A stretch of 64,000 bases of DNA, taken from assembly GCA_937927945.1 (NCBI GenBank), contig CALEYW010000025.1, forward strand, positions 1-64,000, read 5' to 3'. Positions within the stretch are counted from its first letter, which is position 1; each line of letters starts with the position of its first letter. The notes below the pieces were generated by a model that made no database searches, was not told where the DNA came from, and saw only the letters and a list, made by a program, of their open reading frames with translations. The position numbers and the translations under genes are program-made. This DNA is from an uncultured candidate division WPS-2 bacterium (GTDB lineage Bacteria > Vulcanimicrobiota > Vulcanimicrobiia > Vulcanimicrobiales > Vulcanimicrobiaceae). Shown piece after piece: positions 41,169-48,880 of the stretch.

Positions 41169-43324
41169 GTTTCCTTGGTTTGGGCATCGCCGGCAGCGCC
41201 CTGGACGCGTACCAGCAAGCTGCCAATACGACCTCCGACAACATCGCGAACGTCAACACGCCCGGCGCGTCGCGCCAGATCGTCAATTTGAGCGAGAGTT
41301 CGCCGATCGTCGGATCGATCGGCTATGCCGCATGGTACGGTCCAGGAACGCAGGGCAGCGGCGTCACCGTCGACTCGATCACCCGCATCCACCAGGACTC
41401 CTACGACGGGCTGTTCCGCGGCGCGTCGGCTGGTCAGAACTACTACACCGTCGAGCAGCAGCAGTTGCAGGCGATCCAATCGCAGTTCGCCGAGCCGAAC
41501 AACGGCATCAACGCGGCGTTCACGAGCCTGCAGACGGCGATCTCGCAGCTCGCCTCGACGCCGAACGGCACCTCGCAGCGGCAAAGCGTCATCGCGGCCG
41601 CGCAAGGTTTCGTGCAGGCGCTCAACACCGTCGGCAACGCGATCCAATCGTCCCAAGCGACGGTCGTCTCGCAAGCCACCGGCGTGGTTGCGCAGGCGAA
41701 CGCGCTCATCGACAAGATTGCGGCGCTCAACGGGCAGATCCGCGCGTCGACCGCGATCGGCGACAATCCGAACACGTACAAGGACCAGCGCGACCAGTAC
41801 GTCGACCAGCTCTCGCAGCTGCTCTCGACGCAGACGTCCGTGCAGAGCAACGGCTCGACGCTCGTCACGGTCGGTGGACGCGCGCTCGTCAACGACACCC
41901 AAGCGTATCACCTCGCCGCACCGGTGGTCGGGACCGATTCGTCGGGAAACCCGACGCTCGTCATCGGCTTCGCGAACGATCCGAACCCCTCGAACCCGGT
42001 GCCCGCCCAGCTCGGCAGCGGCCAATTGGCGGGCTATCTCGACGTGTACAACGCGAAGCTGACGGCGTACGCCACCAAGCTGAACGCCTTCGCCAACGCG
42101 ACCGCCAACGAGGTCAACCGGGTCACCACGGCCGGTTACGACCAGAACGGCAACCCCGGTACGGCGCTGCTCCAGCCGGTCGTCAACACGCAAGCGATCA
42201 ATGCGACGAACATCGCGGTCGGGATCACCGACCCGGCGCAAGTGCCCGCCGCCCTCGCGTCGACCGCCGCCGGCTCGCTGGTCGTAGGGCTCAACGCCGC
42301 CAACAACACGGTCGATACCGCCTCGGCGCTGCTCGGCAACGCGACGCTGGCGCACCCGGCGATCAGCGCGGGTCCGCCCACCGGCACCACCGGAACGCTG
42401 AACGTCACCGTCGACGGCGTCGTTGGGACCTTCAGCTACGACTTCGGTGCCGGCGGCAACGCCGCGTCGGTCGACTCCTTCGTCACGAACTTCAACAAGG
42501 CGCAGCTGGGCGTGTCGGCATCGTACGACACGGTCGCGCAGAAGATCGTCTTCAGCCGCGATCCCAACAACGTCTCGCTCGCGCATCGCGCGCAGCAGGC
42601 GGCGCTCGGCACCCCGACCTCGCCGTCGTTCACGATCGGCGAGAAGTTGGCCACGAACCCGATCGTCGGCGGGAGCGCCGGCACCCCCAGCAGCTCGCTG
42701 CTCGAGGTTCTTGGTGCCGCCGGCATCAACAACGTCCAGCAGAACAGCAGCAACGCCTTCGGTGCGGGCGACAACGCCGGCGCGAACGCGATGCTCAAAC
42801 TGTTTTCCGGAAGCTACGGCGTTCCGGCGCTGCAGACGACCTCGTCCACTGCGATCGCCGCGACGGGCACCGTCACGATCTCCCCGCCGGCCGGCAACCC
42901 GCAAGCGTTCGCGGCGATCGGCGTGGGCCAACTGCTCACCATCGACGCGGGGACGCCCAACCAGGAGAACGTCGTCGTCACGGCCGTGGATCGCACGACC
43001 GGGTCGATCAACTTCACCGCGTCTCAGACGCACTTGGCGGGCTTTTCCGTGACGACGGGCCAGTCACAGACCTTGGGATCGTATTACGGGGCGCTGGTCG
43101 GTCAGCTCGGGCTCGACACGCAGACCGCGATCACCGGAACCTCGTCGCAAACGACGCTCGCCTCGAACATCGACAAGGTGCGCCAGGGAATCGACGGGAT
43201 CAACCTCGACGAAGAGACGCAGAACCTGGTGAAATACCAGAACGCGTACGCTGCGGCCGCGAAGACGCTCAACATCGCCGAACAACTGCTGGTGACCGCC
43301 CTCGGTCTGATCCCAGGAGGATAA
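41165..43324 (+). CDS. flgK: Hook-filament junction protein FlgK (HAP1)
   Basis: 719 residues, long for FlgK. Ends are conserved: GIAGSALDAYQQAANTTSDNIANVNTPGASRQIV at the start and GINLDEETQNLVKYQNAYAAAAKTLNIAEQLL at the end. Middle domains are rich in Ala/Thr/Asn and contain FLGK-type DQRDQYVDQLSQLLSTQ. Exported; joins hook and filament. Its extra length lies in the central variable region. Confidence 0.95.
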   Translation: MSFLGLGIAGSALDAYQQAANTTSDNIANVNTPGASRQIVNLSESSPIVGSIGYAAWYGPGTQGSGVTVDSITRIHQDSYDGLFRGASAGQNYYTVEQQQLQAIQSQFAEPNNGINAAFTSLQTAISQLASTPNGTSQRQSVIAAAQGFVQALNTVGNAIQSSQATVVSQATGVVAQANALIDKIAALNGQIRASTAIGDNPNTYKDQRDQYVDQLSQLLSTQTSVQSNGSTLVTVGGRALVNDTQAYHLAAPVVGTDSSGNPTLVIGFANDPNPSNPVPAQLGSGQLAGYLDVYNAKLTAYATKLNAFANATANEVNRVTTAGYDQNGNPGTALLQPVVNTQAINATNIAVGITDPAQVPAALASTAAGSLVVGLNAANNTVDTASALLGNATLAHPAISAGPPTGTTGTLNVTVDGVVGTFSYDFGAGGNAASVDSFVTNFNKAQLGVSASYDTVAQKIVFSRDPNNVSLAHRAQQAALGTPTSPSFTIGEKLATNPIVGGSAGTPSSSLLEVLGAAGINNVQQNSSNAFGAGDNAGANAMLKLFSGSYGVPALQTTSSTAIAATGTVTISPPAGNPQAFAAIGVGQLLTIDAGTPNQENVVVTAVDRTTGSINFTASQTHLAGFSVTTGQSQTLGSYYGALVGQLGLDTQTAITGTSSQTTLASNIDKVRQGIDGINLDEETQNLVKYQNAYAAAAKTLNIAEQLLVTALGLIPGG

Positions 43325-43327
43325 CGG

Positions 43328-44671
43328 ATGCGCATTGCCACCTCGACCATCTACGCTCAGCAGACCGCCGCGATCGACGATCAGTCGGCGCTCTACGCGC
43401 AGATCGGAGCGCAGCTCTCGAGCGGAAAGCAGCTCAGCGCGCCCAGCGACGATCCCGGCCAGATCGCGACCGATCTGGGTCTGCACACGTCGATCGACAC
43501 GACGAATCAGGCGGCGACGAACGTCCAGAACGCGGTCTCGGAACTGACCACGACCGACGGCGCCCTCAGCAGCCTCACCTCGGTGATGCAGAGCGCGCGC
43601 GCGCTCGCGATCCAGGGCGCATCCGACACGCTGACCGATCCGCAGCGGACGTCGCTGGCCAATCAAATCGATCAGGTGCTGCAGCAGGCGATCGCGATCG
43701 GCAACACGTCCTACGCCGGGAAGTACATCTTCGCCGGCACGTCGACCAGCGGCAATCCGCCGGTCCTGCACCAGGGCAGCCCGACGACGTCGGTCGCGTT
43801 CAGCGGGAACGAACAAGTCCAGGGCCAGCTGATCTACAACAACGAGTCCTTCGCGCTCTCGACGACCTTCCAATCCGCGTTCAACTACAAGGCGTCCGAC
43901 GGATCGCCCGACATCTTCCAAACGCTGATCACGCTGCGCGACACGCTGACCGGCAAGATCGCGACCGATCAGAGCTCGACCGCAGTGAACCAGGCCGGCG
44001 CGACGATCTATGGACCACCCGTCGGTGCGACGGCGCCGGCTGCGACGACGCTGGCGGCACTGGGCATCTTCGCGACAACGCCCGTCGCCGACAACAGCGT
44101 CCCGCCCAAGTTCAGCATCACGATCAACGGGTCGGTGAGCGGCGTGCAGTCGGTGAAGACCATCACCGTAGCGCAGGCGACCGCGATCGACGACGGCACG
44201 CCGACGAGCCTGGTCGGACAGATCAACGCGGTGACCGCACAGACCGGCGTGACGGCGAGCTTCAACACCACGACGCAGAAGCTCGTGCTCACCGGGACCG
44301 GATCGTTCTACGTCAACGACACGCCCTCACCCGGTGCGACGACCAGCGGCAACCTGACCAGCGTGTTCAACCTCGCCGGCCAGTCGGACTTCGTGCAGAA
44401 CATCTCGACGCAGCTGGGCGACATCGATCACGCGCTCAACACCCTGCTCCAGGCGCGCTCGGTGGTCGGTGCCCGGATCCAGACGCTCGGCTCCATCCAG
44501 AGTCAACTCCAGACGAGTGTTACCGATAATACTAAGGTGCAGTCCGGGATCGAGGACGTCAACGTCGCCGCGGCCACGTCGAAATTTTCGCAGACCCAGA
44601 CGGCGCTCCAGGCGGCGTACGCTACGACGAACCGTCTCGAGTCCAAGACCCTCTTCGACTATCTGACCTGA
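43328..44671 (+). CDS. flgL: Hook-filament junction protein FlgL (HAP3)
   Basis: 447 residues. Flagellin-like N-terminal helix RIATSTIYAQQTAAIDDQSALYAQIGAQLSSGKQLSAPSDDPGQIA and a C-terminal helix bundle (GDIDHALNTLLQARSVVGARIQTLGSIQSQL). Second junction protein after FlgK. AGGAGG lies 7 nt before ATG and itself overlaps the flgK end. Confidence 0.94.
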   Translation: MRIATSTIYAQQTAAIDDQSALYAQIGAQLSSGKQLSAPSDDPGQIATDLGLHTSIDTTNQAATNVQNAVSELTTTDGALSSLTSVMQSARALAIQGASDTLTDPQRTSLANQIDQVLQQAIAIGNTSYAGKYIFAGTSTSGNPPVLHQGSPTTSVAFSGNEQVQGQLIYNNESFALSTTFQSAFNYKASDGSPDIFQTLITLRDTLTGKIATDQSSTAVNQAGATIYGPPVGATAPAATTLAALGIFATTPVADNSVPPKFSITINGSVSGVQSVKTITVAQATAIDDGTPTSLVGQINAVTAQTGVTASFNTTTQKLVLTGTGSFYVNDTPSPGATTSGNLTSVFNLAGQSDFVQNISTQLGDIDHALNTLLQARSVVGARIQTLGSIQSQLQTSVTDNTKVQSGIEDVNVAAATSKFSQTQTALQAAYATTNRLESKTLFDYLT

Positions 44672-44682
44672 GCTGGAGCGAC

Positions 44683-45168
44683 GTGACGGAGACCATGGTG
44701 GAGCCCGCCGACCGAGAGATCACCCTCGAGCTGCCGCGGTTCGGCTCGTTCAGCTATCGCGAGTCCGAGGTCCTCACGTTCCCCTGGGGACTGCCGGGCT
44801 TCGCCTCGCAGCGCCGGTTCGTGGCGATCAACCTCGAGGGTCAGGAGAAGTTCGTCTGGCTGCAGAGCCTCGACGACGTCTCGGTCGCGCTGCCGACCGC
44901 CGACCCATGGCACATCTTCGGCGACTACGCCCCGCAGCTGCCGCCCTACGCCTCCTCCTCGCTGGATATCCAGCGGCCGGAGGAGTTCGTCGCCCTGTGC
45001 GTGGTGGTCGTCGCGCCGGGCGCCGGCGAGATGACGATGAACCTCTTGGCCCCGATCGTGATCAACCTGCGCACCCGGACCGGGCGCCAGATCATGCTCG
45101 AGACGGGCGGTTACTCGGTTCGCACGGAGATTCCGCGCATCGCCCCGGCCGCGGCGGCGGGAGCCTAA
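44683..45168 (+). CDS. fliW: Flagellar assembly factor FliW
   Basis: 161 residues. LTFPWGLPGFASQRRFVAINL, FVWLQSLDDVSVALPTADPW, LNLLAPIVINLRTRTGRQ are FliW motifs. In Bacillus and Campylobacter FliW binds CsrA and is released when flagellin binds FliW, so flagellin translation follows export. csrA follows 51 nt later and flagellin after that. Start GTG 44683; ATG 44695 is an alternative. Confidence 0.94.
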   Translation: MTETMVEPADREITLELPRFGSFSYRESEVLTFPWGLPGFASQRRFVAINLEGQEKFVWLQSLDDVSVALPTADPWHIFGDYAPQLPPYASSSLDIQRPEEFVALCVVVVAPGAGEMTMNLLAPIVINLRTRTGRQIMLETGGYSVRTEIPRIAPAAAAGA

Positions 45169-45219
45169 CGCCGAGAGCGGGAACGCGACCCTCCCTCACA
45201 GCCATGGAGGGCGCCCCCG

Positions 45220-45483
45220 GTGTTGGTCCTCAGCCGCAAGCTCAACCAAGCCATCATGATCGGCGACGACGTGCGAATCGTCGTCGTGGCGGTCGACCGC
45301 GACACGGTGAAGCTCGGCATCGAAGCGCCGCGCACGATCCCCGTCCACCGCTCCGAGGTATACGAGGAGATCCAGCGCACGAACCGCGCCGCCGCCGGAG
45401 AACCGCAGCAGCCCGCTGCGGAGACGGCTCCCCGGGTCGCCGACCTGGGCAAGGGACGACGCCCGCCGCCTCAGAAGAGCTGA
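45220..45483 (+). CDS. csrA: Translational regulator CsrA
   Basis: 87 residues. The core is MLVLSRKLNQAIMIGDD, VKLGIEAPRTIPVHRSEVYEEIQ, with the RNA-binding arginine in VHR and the N-terminal LVLSRK. A C-terminal extension of about 27 residues follows, longer than in E. coli. Extended C-termini are typical of FliW-regulated CsrA. GTG start with GGAGG about 9 nt upstream. Binds GGA motifs at ribosome binding sites. Confidence 0.96.
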   Translation: MLVLSRKLNQAIMIGDDVRIVVVAVDRDTVKLGIEAPRTIPVHRSEVYEEIQRTNRAAAGEPQQPAAETAPRVADLGKGRRPPPQKS

Positions 45484-45488
45484 ACCGC

Positions 45489-45516
45489 TAAAGTTGCGCG
45501 GTCGTTCGGCCGAACA
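45489..45516 (+). promoter_or_regulatory. Sigma-28-type promoter of flagellin
   Basis: TAAA (45489-45492, followed by GTTG), 16 nt, then GCCGAACA (45509-45516), six of eight matching GCCGATAA. It has the same CTAAAGT opening as the flgF and flgM promoters. Expected start near 45523, about 60 nt before the ATG. Confidence 0.75.
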
Positions 45517-45526
45517 ACCACAGAGG

Positions 45527-45575
45527 ACGGGTCAGGAAGAACCCGTTTGAACACACGTGTGATTTTCATGGAGGA
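45527..45575 (+). promoter_or_regulatory. Probable CsrA-binding leader of flagellin
   Basis: ACGGGT (45527-45532) and ACCCGT (45541-45546) form a hairpin whose 8-nt loop CAGGAAGA presents a GGA. The second GGA cluster, GGAGGA (45570-45575), is the Shine-Dalgarno. This is the two-site layout of the Bacillus hag leader, where CsrA bridges a hairpin site and the RBS. A further palindrome CACACGTGTG (45552-45561) lies between the sites. fliW and csrA lie immediately upstream. Confidence 0.65.
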
Positions 45576-45583
45576 AATACGAC

Positions 45584-46810
45584 ATGCCCGGAATTGGTGG
45601 GCTTTCGATCGCCAACAACCTGTTGGCGAATCAAGCGAGCCTAAACCTCAATCGTAACCAGAGCGCGTTGGGTGTGGCCGTCCAACGTCTCTCGAGCGGT
45701 CTGAGGATCAACACGGCGGCGGATGACCCATCGGGTCTGGCGATCGCCGAATCGCTCCAAGCGCAGGTCAACGGTTTCGACCAAGGCGCCCGCAACGTCC
45801 AAGACGCTACCAACGCGGCGCAAGTCGCCGAAGGCGCGCTTTCGACGACGACCGACATCCTGCAGCGCATCCGTACCCTCGGTGTCGAGGGCGCGTCGGA
45901 CATCACGTCCAGCTCGGACCGCGCGAACCTGCAGGCTGAAGTGCAGCAGCTTCTCCTCGAAGTCAATCGCATTTCGCAGAACACGAACTTCAACGGTCAG
46001 GCTCTGCTCGACGGCTCGCACGCGGGCTACCAGCAGCAGGTCGACGCGACCGCGGTCATCACCTCGAACGCCGACCTCGCCAACGGTGGCACGCTGGTCA
46101 ATTCATCGGGCGTCACGCTCAATCCGACCGCTCCGAACGCCTCCGTCGTGGACGGCACGATCGAAGTCCAGGTCGCTCAGCTGACCTCCACCCAGCAGGG
46201 TCTGGTCATCTCGTTCCTGTCGAGCGCCTCCAGCACCGGTCAGGTCGTAACGACGATCATGATCCAGGGTGGCGTGTCGGCGGCGGCGGTTCAGATCGAC
46301 GGCGTTACGCTCACGTTCGGCGGCGCGGGAACGCTCGACGTCGGCGTCACGTCGTACGTCAAGGTTGCACAGTACGTGGCAGCGGCTTCGAATCCGACTG
46401 CACCGGCGTTCAACTTCCAGTCGGGCGCCGCTGAAGGCGCGACCATCCAGGTCGGCTTCATCAGCACCTCGACGAGCTACCTGCGCATCGCGAACGTCAA
46501 CCTGGTCGGCAATGGCGCGTTCGGCTCGCTCGCTTCGGAAGACGCGATCGGCCAGATCGACAACGCCCTCCAGACCGTCCTGTCGCAGCGCGCTTCGCTC
46601 GGTGCGACGATCGTTCGCCTCCAGGAAGACCTCAACAACGACAACGTTGCCTCGGTCAACCTCAAGGCGTCCGAGTCGATGATCCGCGATCTCAACGTCG
46701 GTGCGGAAACGACCGAGTACACGAAGCTCCAGATCCTGGTGCAGGTCGGTACGTCGGTTCTCGCCCAGTCGAACCAGAACGCGCAGTCCGTCGTCAGCCT
46801 CTTCCGCTAG
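45584..46810 (+). CDS. fliC: Flagellin
   Basis: 408 residues. D0/D1 ends are strongly conserved: SLNLNRNQSALGVAVQRLSSGLRINTAADDPSGLAIAESL at the N-terminus and NLKASESMIRDLNVGAETTEYTKLQILVQVGTSVLAQSNQ at the C-terminus. The middle (about 145-300) is Thr/Ser/Ala-rich and variable, a likely target for O-glycosylation by the nearby transferases. Strong RBS (GGAGGA), dedicated promoter and strong terminator imply high expression. Confidence 0.97.
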   Translation: MPGIGGLSIANNLLANQASLNLNRNQSALGVAVQRLSSGLRINTAADDPSGLAIAESLQAQVNGFDQGARNVQDATNAAQVAEGALSTTTDILQRIRTLGVEGASDITSSSDRANLQAEVQQLLLEVNRISQNTNFNGQALLDGSHAGYQQQVDATAVITSNADLANGGTLVNSSGVTLNPTAPNASVVDGTIEVQVAQLTSTQQGLVISFLSSASSTGQVVTTIMIQGGVSAAAVQIDGVTLTFGGAGTLDVGVTSYVKVAQYVAAASNPTAPAFNFQSGAAEGATIQVGFISTSTSYLRIANVNLVGNGAFGSLASEDAIGQIDNALQTVLSQRASLGATIVRLQEDLNNDNVASVNLKASESMIRDLNVGAETTEYTKLQILVQVGTSVLAQSNQNAQSVVSLFR

Positions 46811-46826
46811 TCCTAGCGGAAATTGG

Positions 46827-46859
46827 AGAGAGCCCGCTTCGGCGGGCTCTCTTTTTTTT
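46827..46859 (+). terminator. Intrinsic terminator of flagellin
   Basis: An 11-bp perfect stem (46827-46837 with 46842-46852) closed by a TTCG tetraloop and followed by a run of T to 46859. It is the clearest terminator in the window and isolates the flagellin transcript from the glycosyltransferase genes. Confidence 0.97.
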
Positions 46860-46900
46860 GCCCGCGTCCGATACCTGAACGGAGAAGAAGAGGTAACCTC

Positions 46901-48877
46901 GTGCCCTTAGAGATCGTCGACGACTACCGCGACAGCGCCTTCGCGCGTGCCCAGACCGGACTACTGTTCAACTTGCCGGTACCGCCGGCGGAGCGCCAGC
47001 AATTGCCGGCCGGCATCAGCCTGTGCATGATCGTGAAAAACGAAGAGCGCTTCCTTGCCGAGTGCCTGGCGAGCGTTCGCGACGTCGTCGACGAGATCTG
47101 CGTGGTCGACACCGGTTCGACGGATCGTACGATCGAGATCGCGCGCGAATTCGGCGCGGTCGTCATCGACCGTCCCTGGCGCGACGATTTCAGCTGGGCC
47201 CGCAACGAGTCGCTGAACCTCGCAACTCGCCGCTGGACGCTCGTTCTCGACGCCGATGAAGAAGTGTCTCCCGAGTCGCTCGGGCTGCTGCGCGCATTGC
47301 GCGAGACGCCGGCGGACCTGACCGCGGTCTACCTGCAGATCCGCAACCTCGTCGACGACGAGTCCGGCATGGGCTCGACGATGAGCCACATCCTGCCGCG
47401 CATCTTCCCGACCTCGCCGCGCATCCGCTACAAGAACGTCATCCACGAGAACGTCGTGCTCGACGGCGACACGCATTTGGCGGCGATCGTTTCGCCGATT
47501 CTCGTCCTTCACAAGGGTTATACGAAAGCGATCCTCGACGGCCGCAGCAAGAACGACCGCAACAAGCCGCTGCTCGAGCGCGCGATTCGCGAAGCCTCGG
47601 GTGAAGCATTCTCGTGGTTCAACTTCGGCGTCTCGGCGATCGTCGCCGGCGATCTCGACGGCGGCATCGAGGCGCTCGAGCGGATGTTCGCGATGGACGG
47701 TCCCGCCCGCGCGTTCTACGCGATGGGCTACGTCATGCTCGCGACCGCGTATGCCGAAGGACGCCACGACCTCGAGAAGGGCATCGCGCTGCTCGACGAG
47801 GGGCTCGAAGGGTCGCCGGGCCATCCGAACATTCTCTTCACGAAGGGCTATTTTCTCTCGCTGCTCGAGCGCTACGACGAGGCGCGCGAATGGTACGAGA
47901 AGGCCACCAAGACCGGCAGCGACGCGCGCCTGCACTTTCTGGTCGACGACGAGATCGCGATTTGGAAAGCGCCCCTGAACATCGCCGCGACGTATGCGAA
48001 ACAAGGGCGCGACGCCGACGCGCTGCTGTGGTTCGAGCGCGCGCTCGCGAACAAGCCCGAATCGACGCTGCTGCGCGGCCTCGCCGCGCGGGCCTACGAG
48101 CGCGCCGGCCGCGTCTACGATGCGGAGCGGATGTTTCGCGAGGCCTCCGAGCGCGACGGCGACGGCGGGTTCATCGCGTACGTCAACTATCTTATGCGCC
48201 GCCGGCGTTTTCACGAAGCATTCGAACAGGTCGAGCGCCGCCGCGAATCGATCGACGACCGCGCGTACGCCACGCTGCTGCTTTCCGCGGCCGTCGCAGC
48301 GCGCGACGAAAAACTCGGCGATCCCGAAGGGTATGCGCTGCGCGCGCTGGAGCTTGCGAACGGTGACGGCCTCGCGCTCGGATTCCTCGACGCACTCTAC
48401 GCGGCGCGCAACGACACGCGCAAGCGCGCCGAACTGCGCGCCCGCGAAATGACCGCGCCGCTGGTGCAGCCGGCCGACTTCACGCGCCGCTCGCATCGGC
48501 TGCTGGAGGAGCAGCAGTTCGAAGAGGCGCTCTCCACTGCGCGTGCCGGGCTCGCGGTCGCGCCCGACAACGACGTGCTGCTCTACAACGCGGGTTTTTC
48601 GGCCGCGCGGCTCGGCCGCGACGCCGATGCGATCGAACACTTGAACGCGATCTCGCCGAAGGATGCGCACGCCACCCACGGACTGGCGCTGCGCGCCGAG
48701 ATCGAGCGCCGTTCGGGCGACCTCGACGCCGCCTTCGCCACGCTTTCGCGCATGAGCACGCTCGAACGCCCCGATGTCGAGGCGCTGCGCGGAGCGACGC
48801 TTGGCCTCGCGAGCGCGCTGCTCGAGGCGGGCCGGATCGAAGACGCCGGAAAGCTCGCCGCGCTCGCGCTCGCCTGA
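46901..48877 (+). CDS. GT2 glycosyltransferase with TPR domain
   Basis: 658 residues. The N-terminal GT-A domain has ISLCMIVKNEERFLAECLASV, VVDTGSTDRTIEIA, and nucleotide/metal motif LDADEEV. About 420 residues of TPR-like helices follow (EWYEKATKTGSDA..., ALLWFERALANKP). GT2 domains of this SunS-like type transfer sugars to protein side chains. The position directly after flagellin and the TPR protein-binding tail make a flagellin glycosyltransferase most likely (inference). GTG start with AGAGG upstream. It is separated from flagellin by the terminator. Confidence 0.85.
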   Translation: MPLEIVDDYRDSAFARAQTGLLFNLPVPPAERQQLPAGISLCMIVKNEERFLAECLASVRDVVDEICVVDTGSTDRTIEIAREFGAVVIDRPWRDDFSWARNESLNLATRRWTLVLDADEEVSPESLGLLRALRETPADLTAVYLQIRNLVDDESGMGSTMSHILPRIFPTSPRIRYKNVIHENVVLDGDTHLAAIVSPILVLHKGYTKAILDGRSKNDRNKPLLERAIREASGEAFSWFNFGVSAIVAGDLDGGIEALERMFAMDGPARAFYAMGYVMLATAYAEGRHDLEKGIALLDEGLEGSPGHPNILFTKGYFLSLLERYDEAREWYEKATKTGSDARLHFLVDDEIAIWKAPLNIAATYAKQGRDADALLWFERALANKPESTLLRGLAARAYERAGRVYDAERMFREASERDGDGGFIAYVNYLMRRRRFHEAFEQVERRRESIDDRAYATLLLSAAVAARDEKLGDPEGYALRALELANGDGLALGFLDALYAARNDTRKRAELRAREMTAPLVQPADFTRRSHRLLEEQQFEEALSTARAGLAVAPDNDVLLYNAGFSAARLGRDADAIEHLNAISPKDAHATHGLALRAEIERRSGDLDAAFATLSRMSTLERPDVEALRGATLGLASALLEAGRIEDAGKLAALALA

Positions 48878-48880
48878 CGC

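Noticed and set aside
46901..48877. SunS-type bacteriocin S-glycosyltransferase
   Set aside because: The GT2 domain is similar, but no precursor peptide, thiol oxidase or bacteriocin exporter is next to it, and it follows flagellin.
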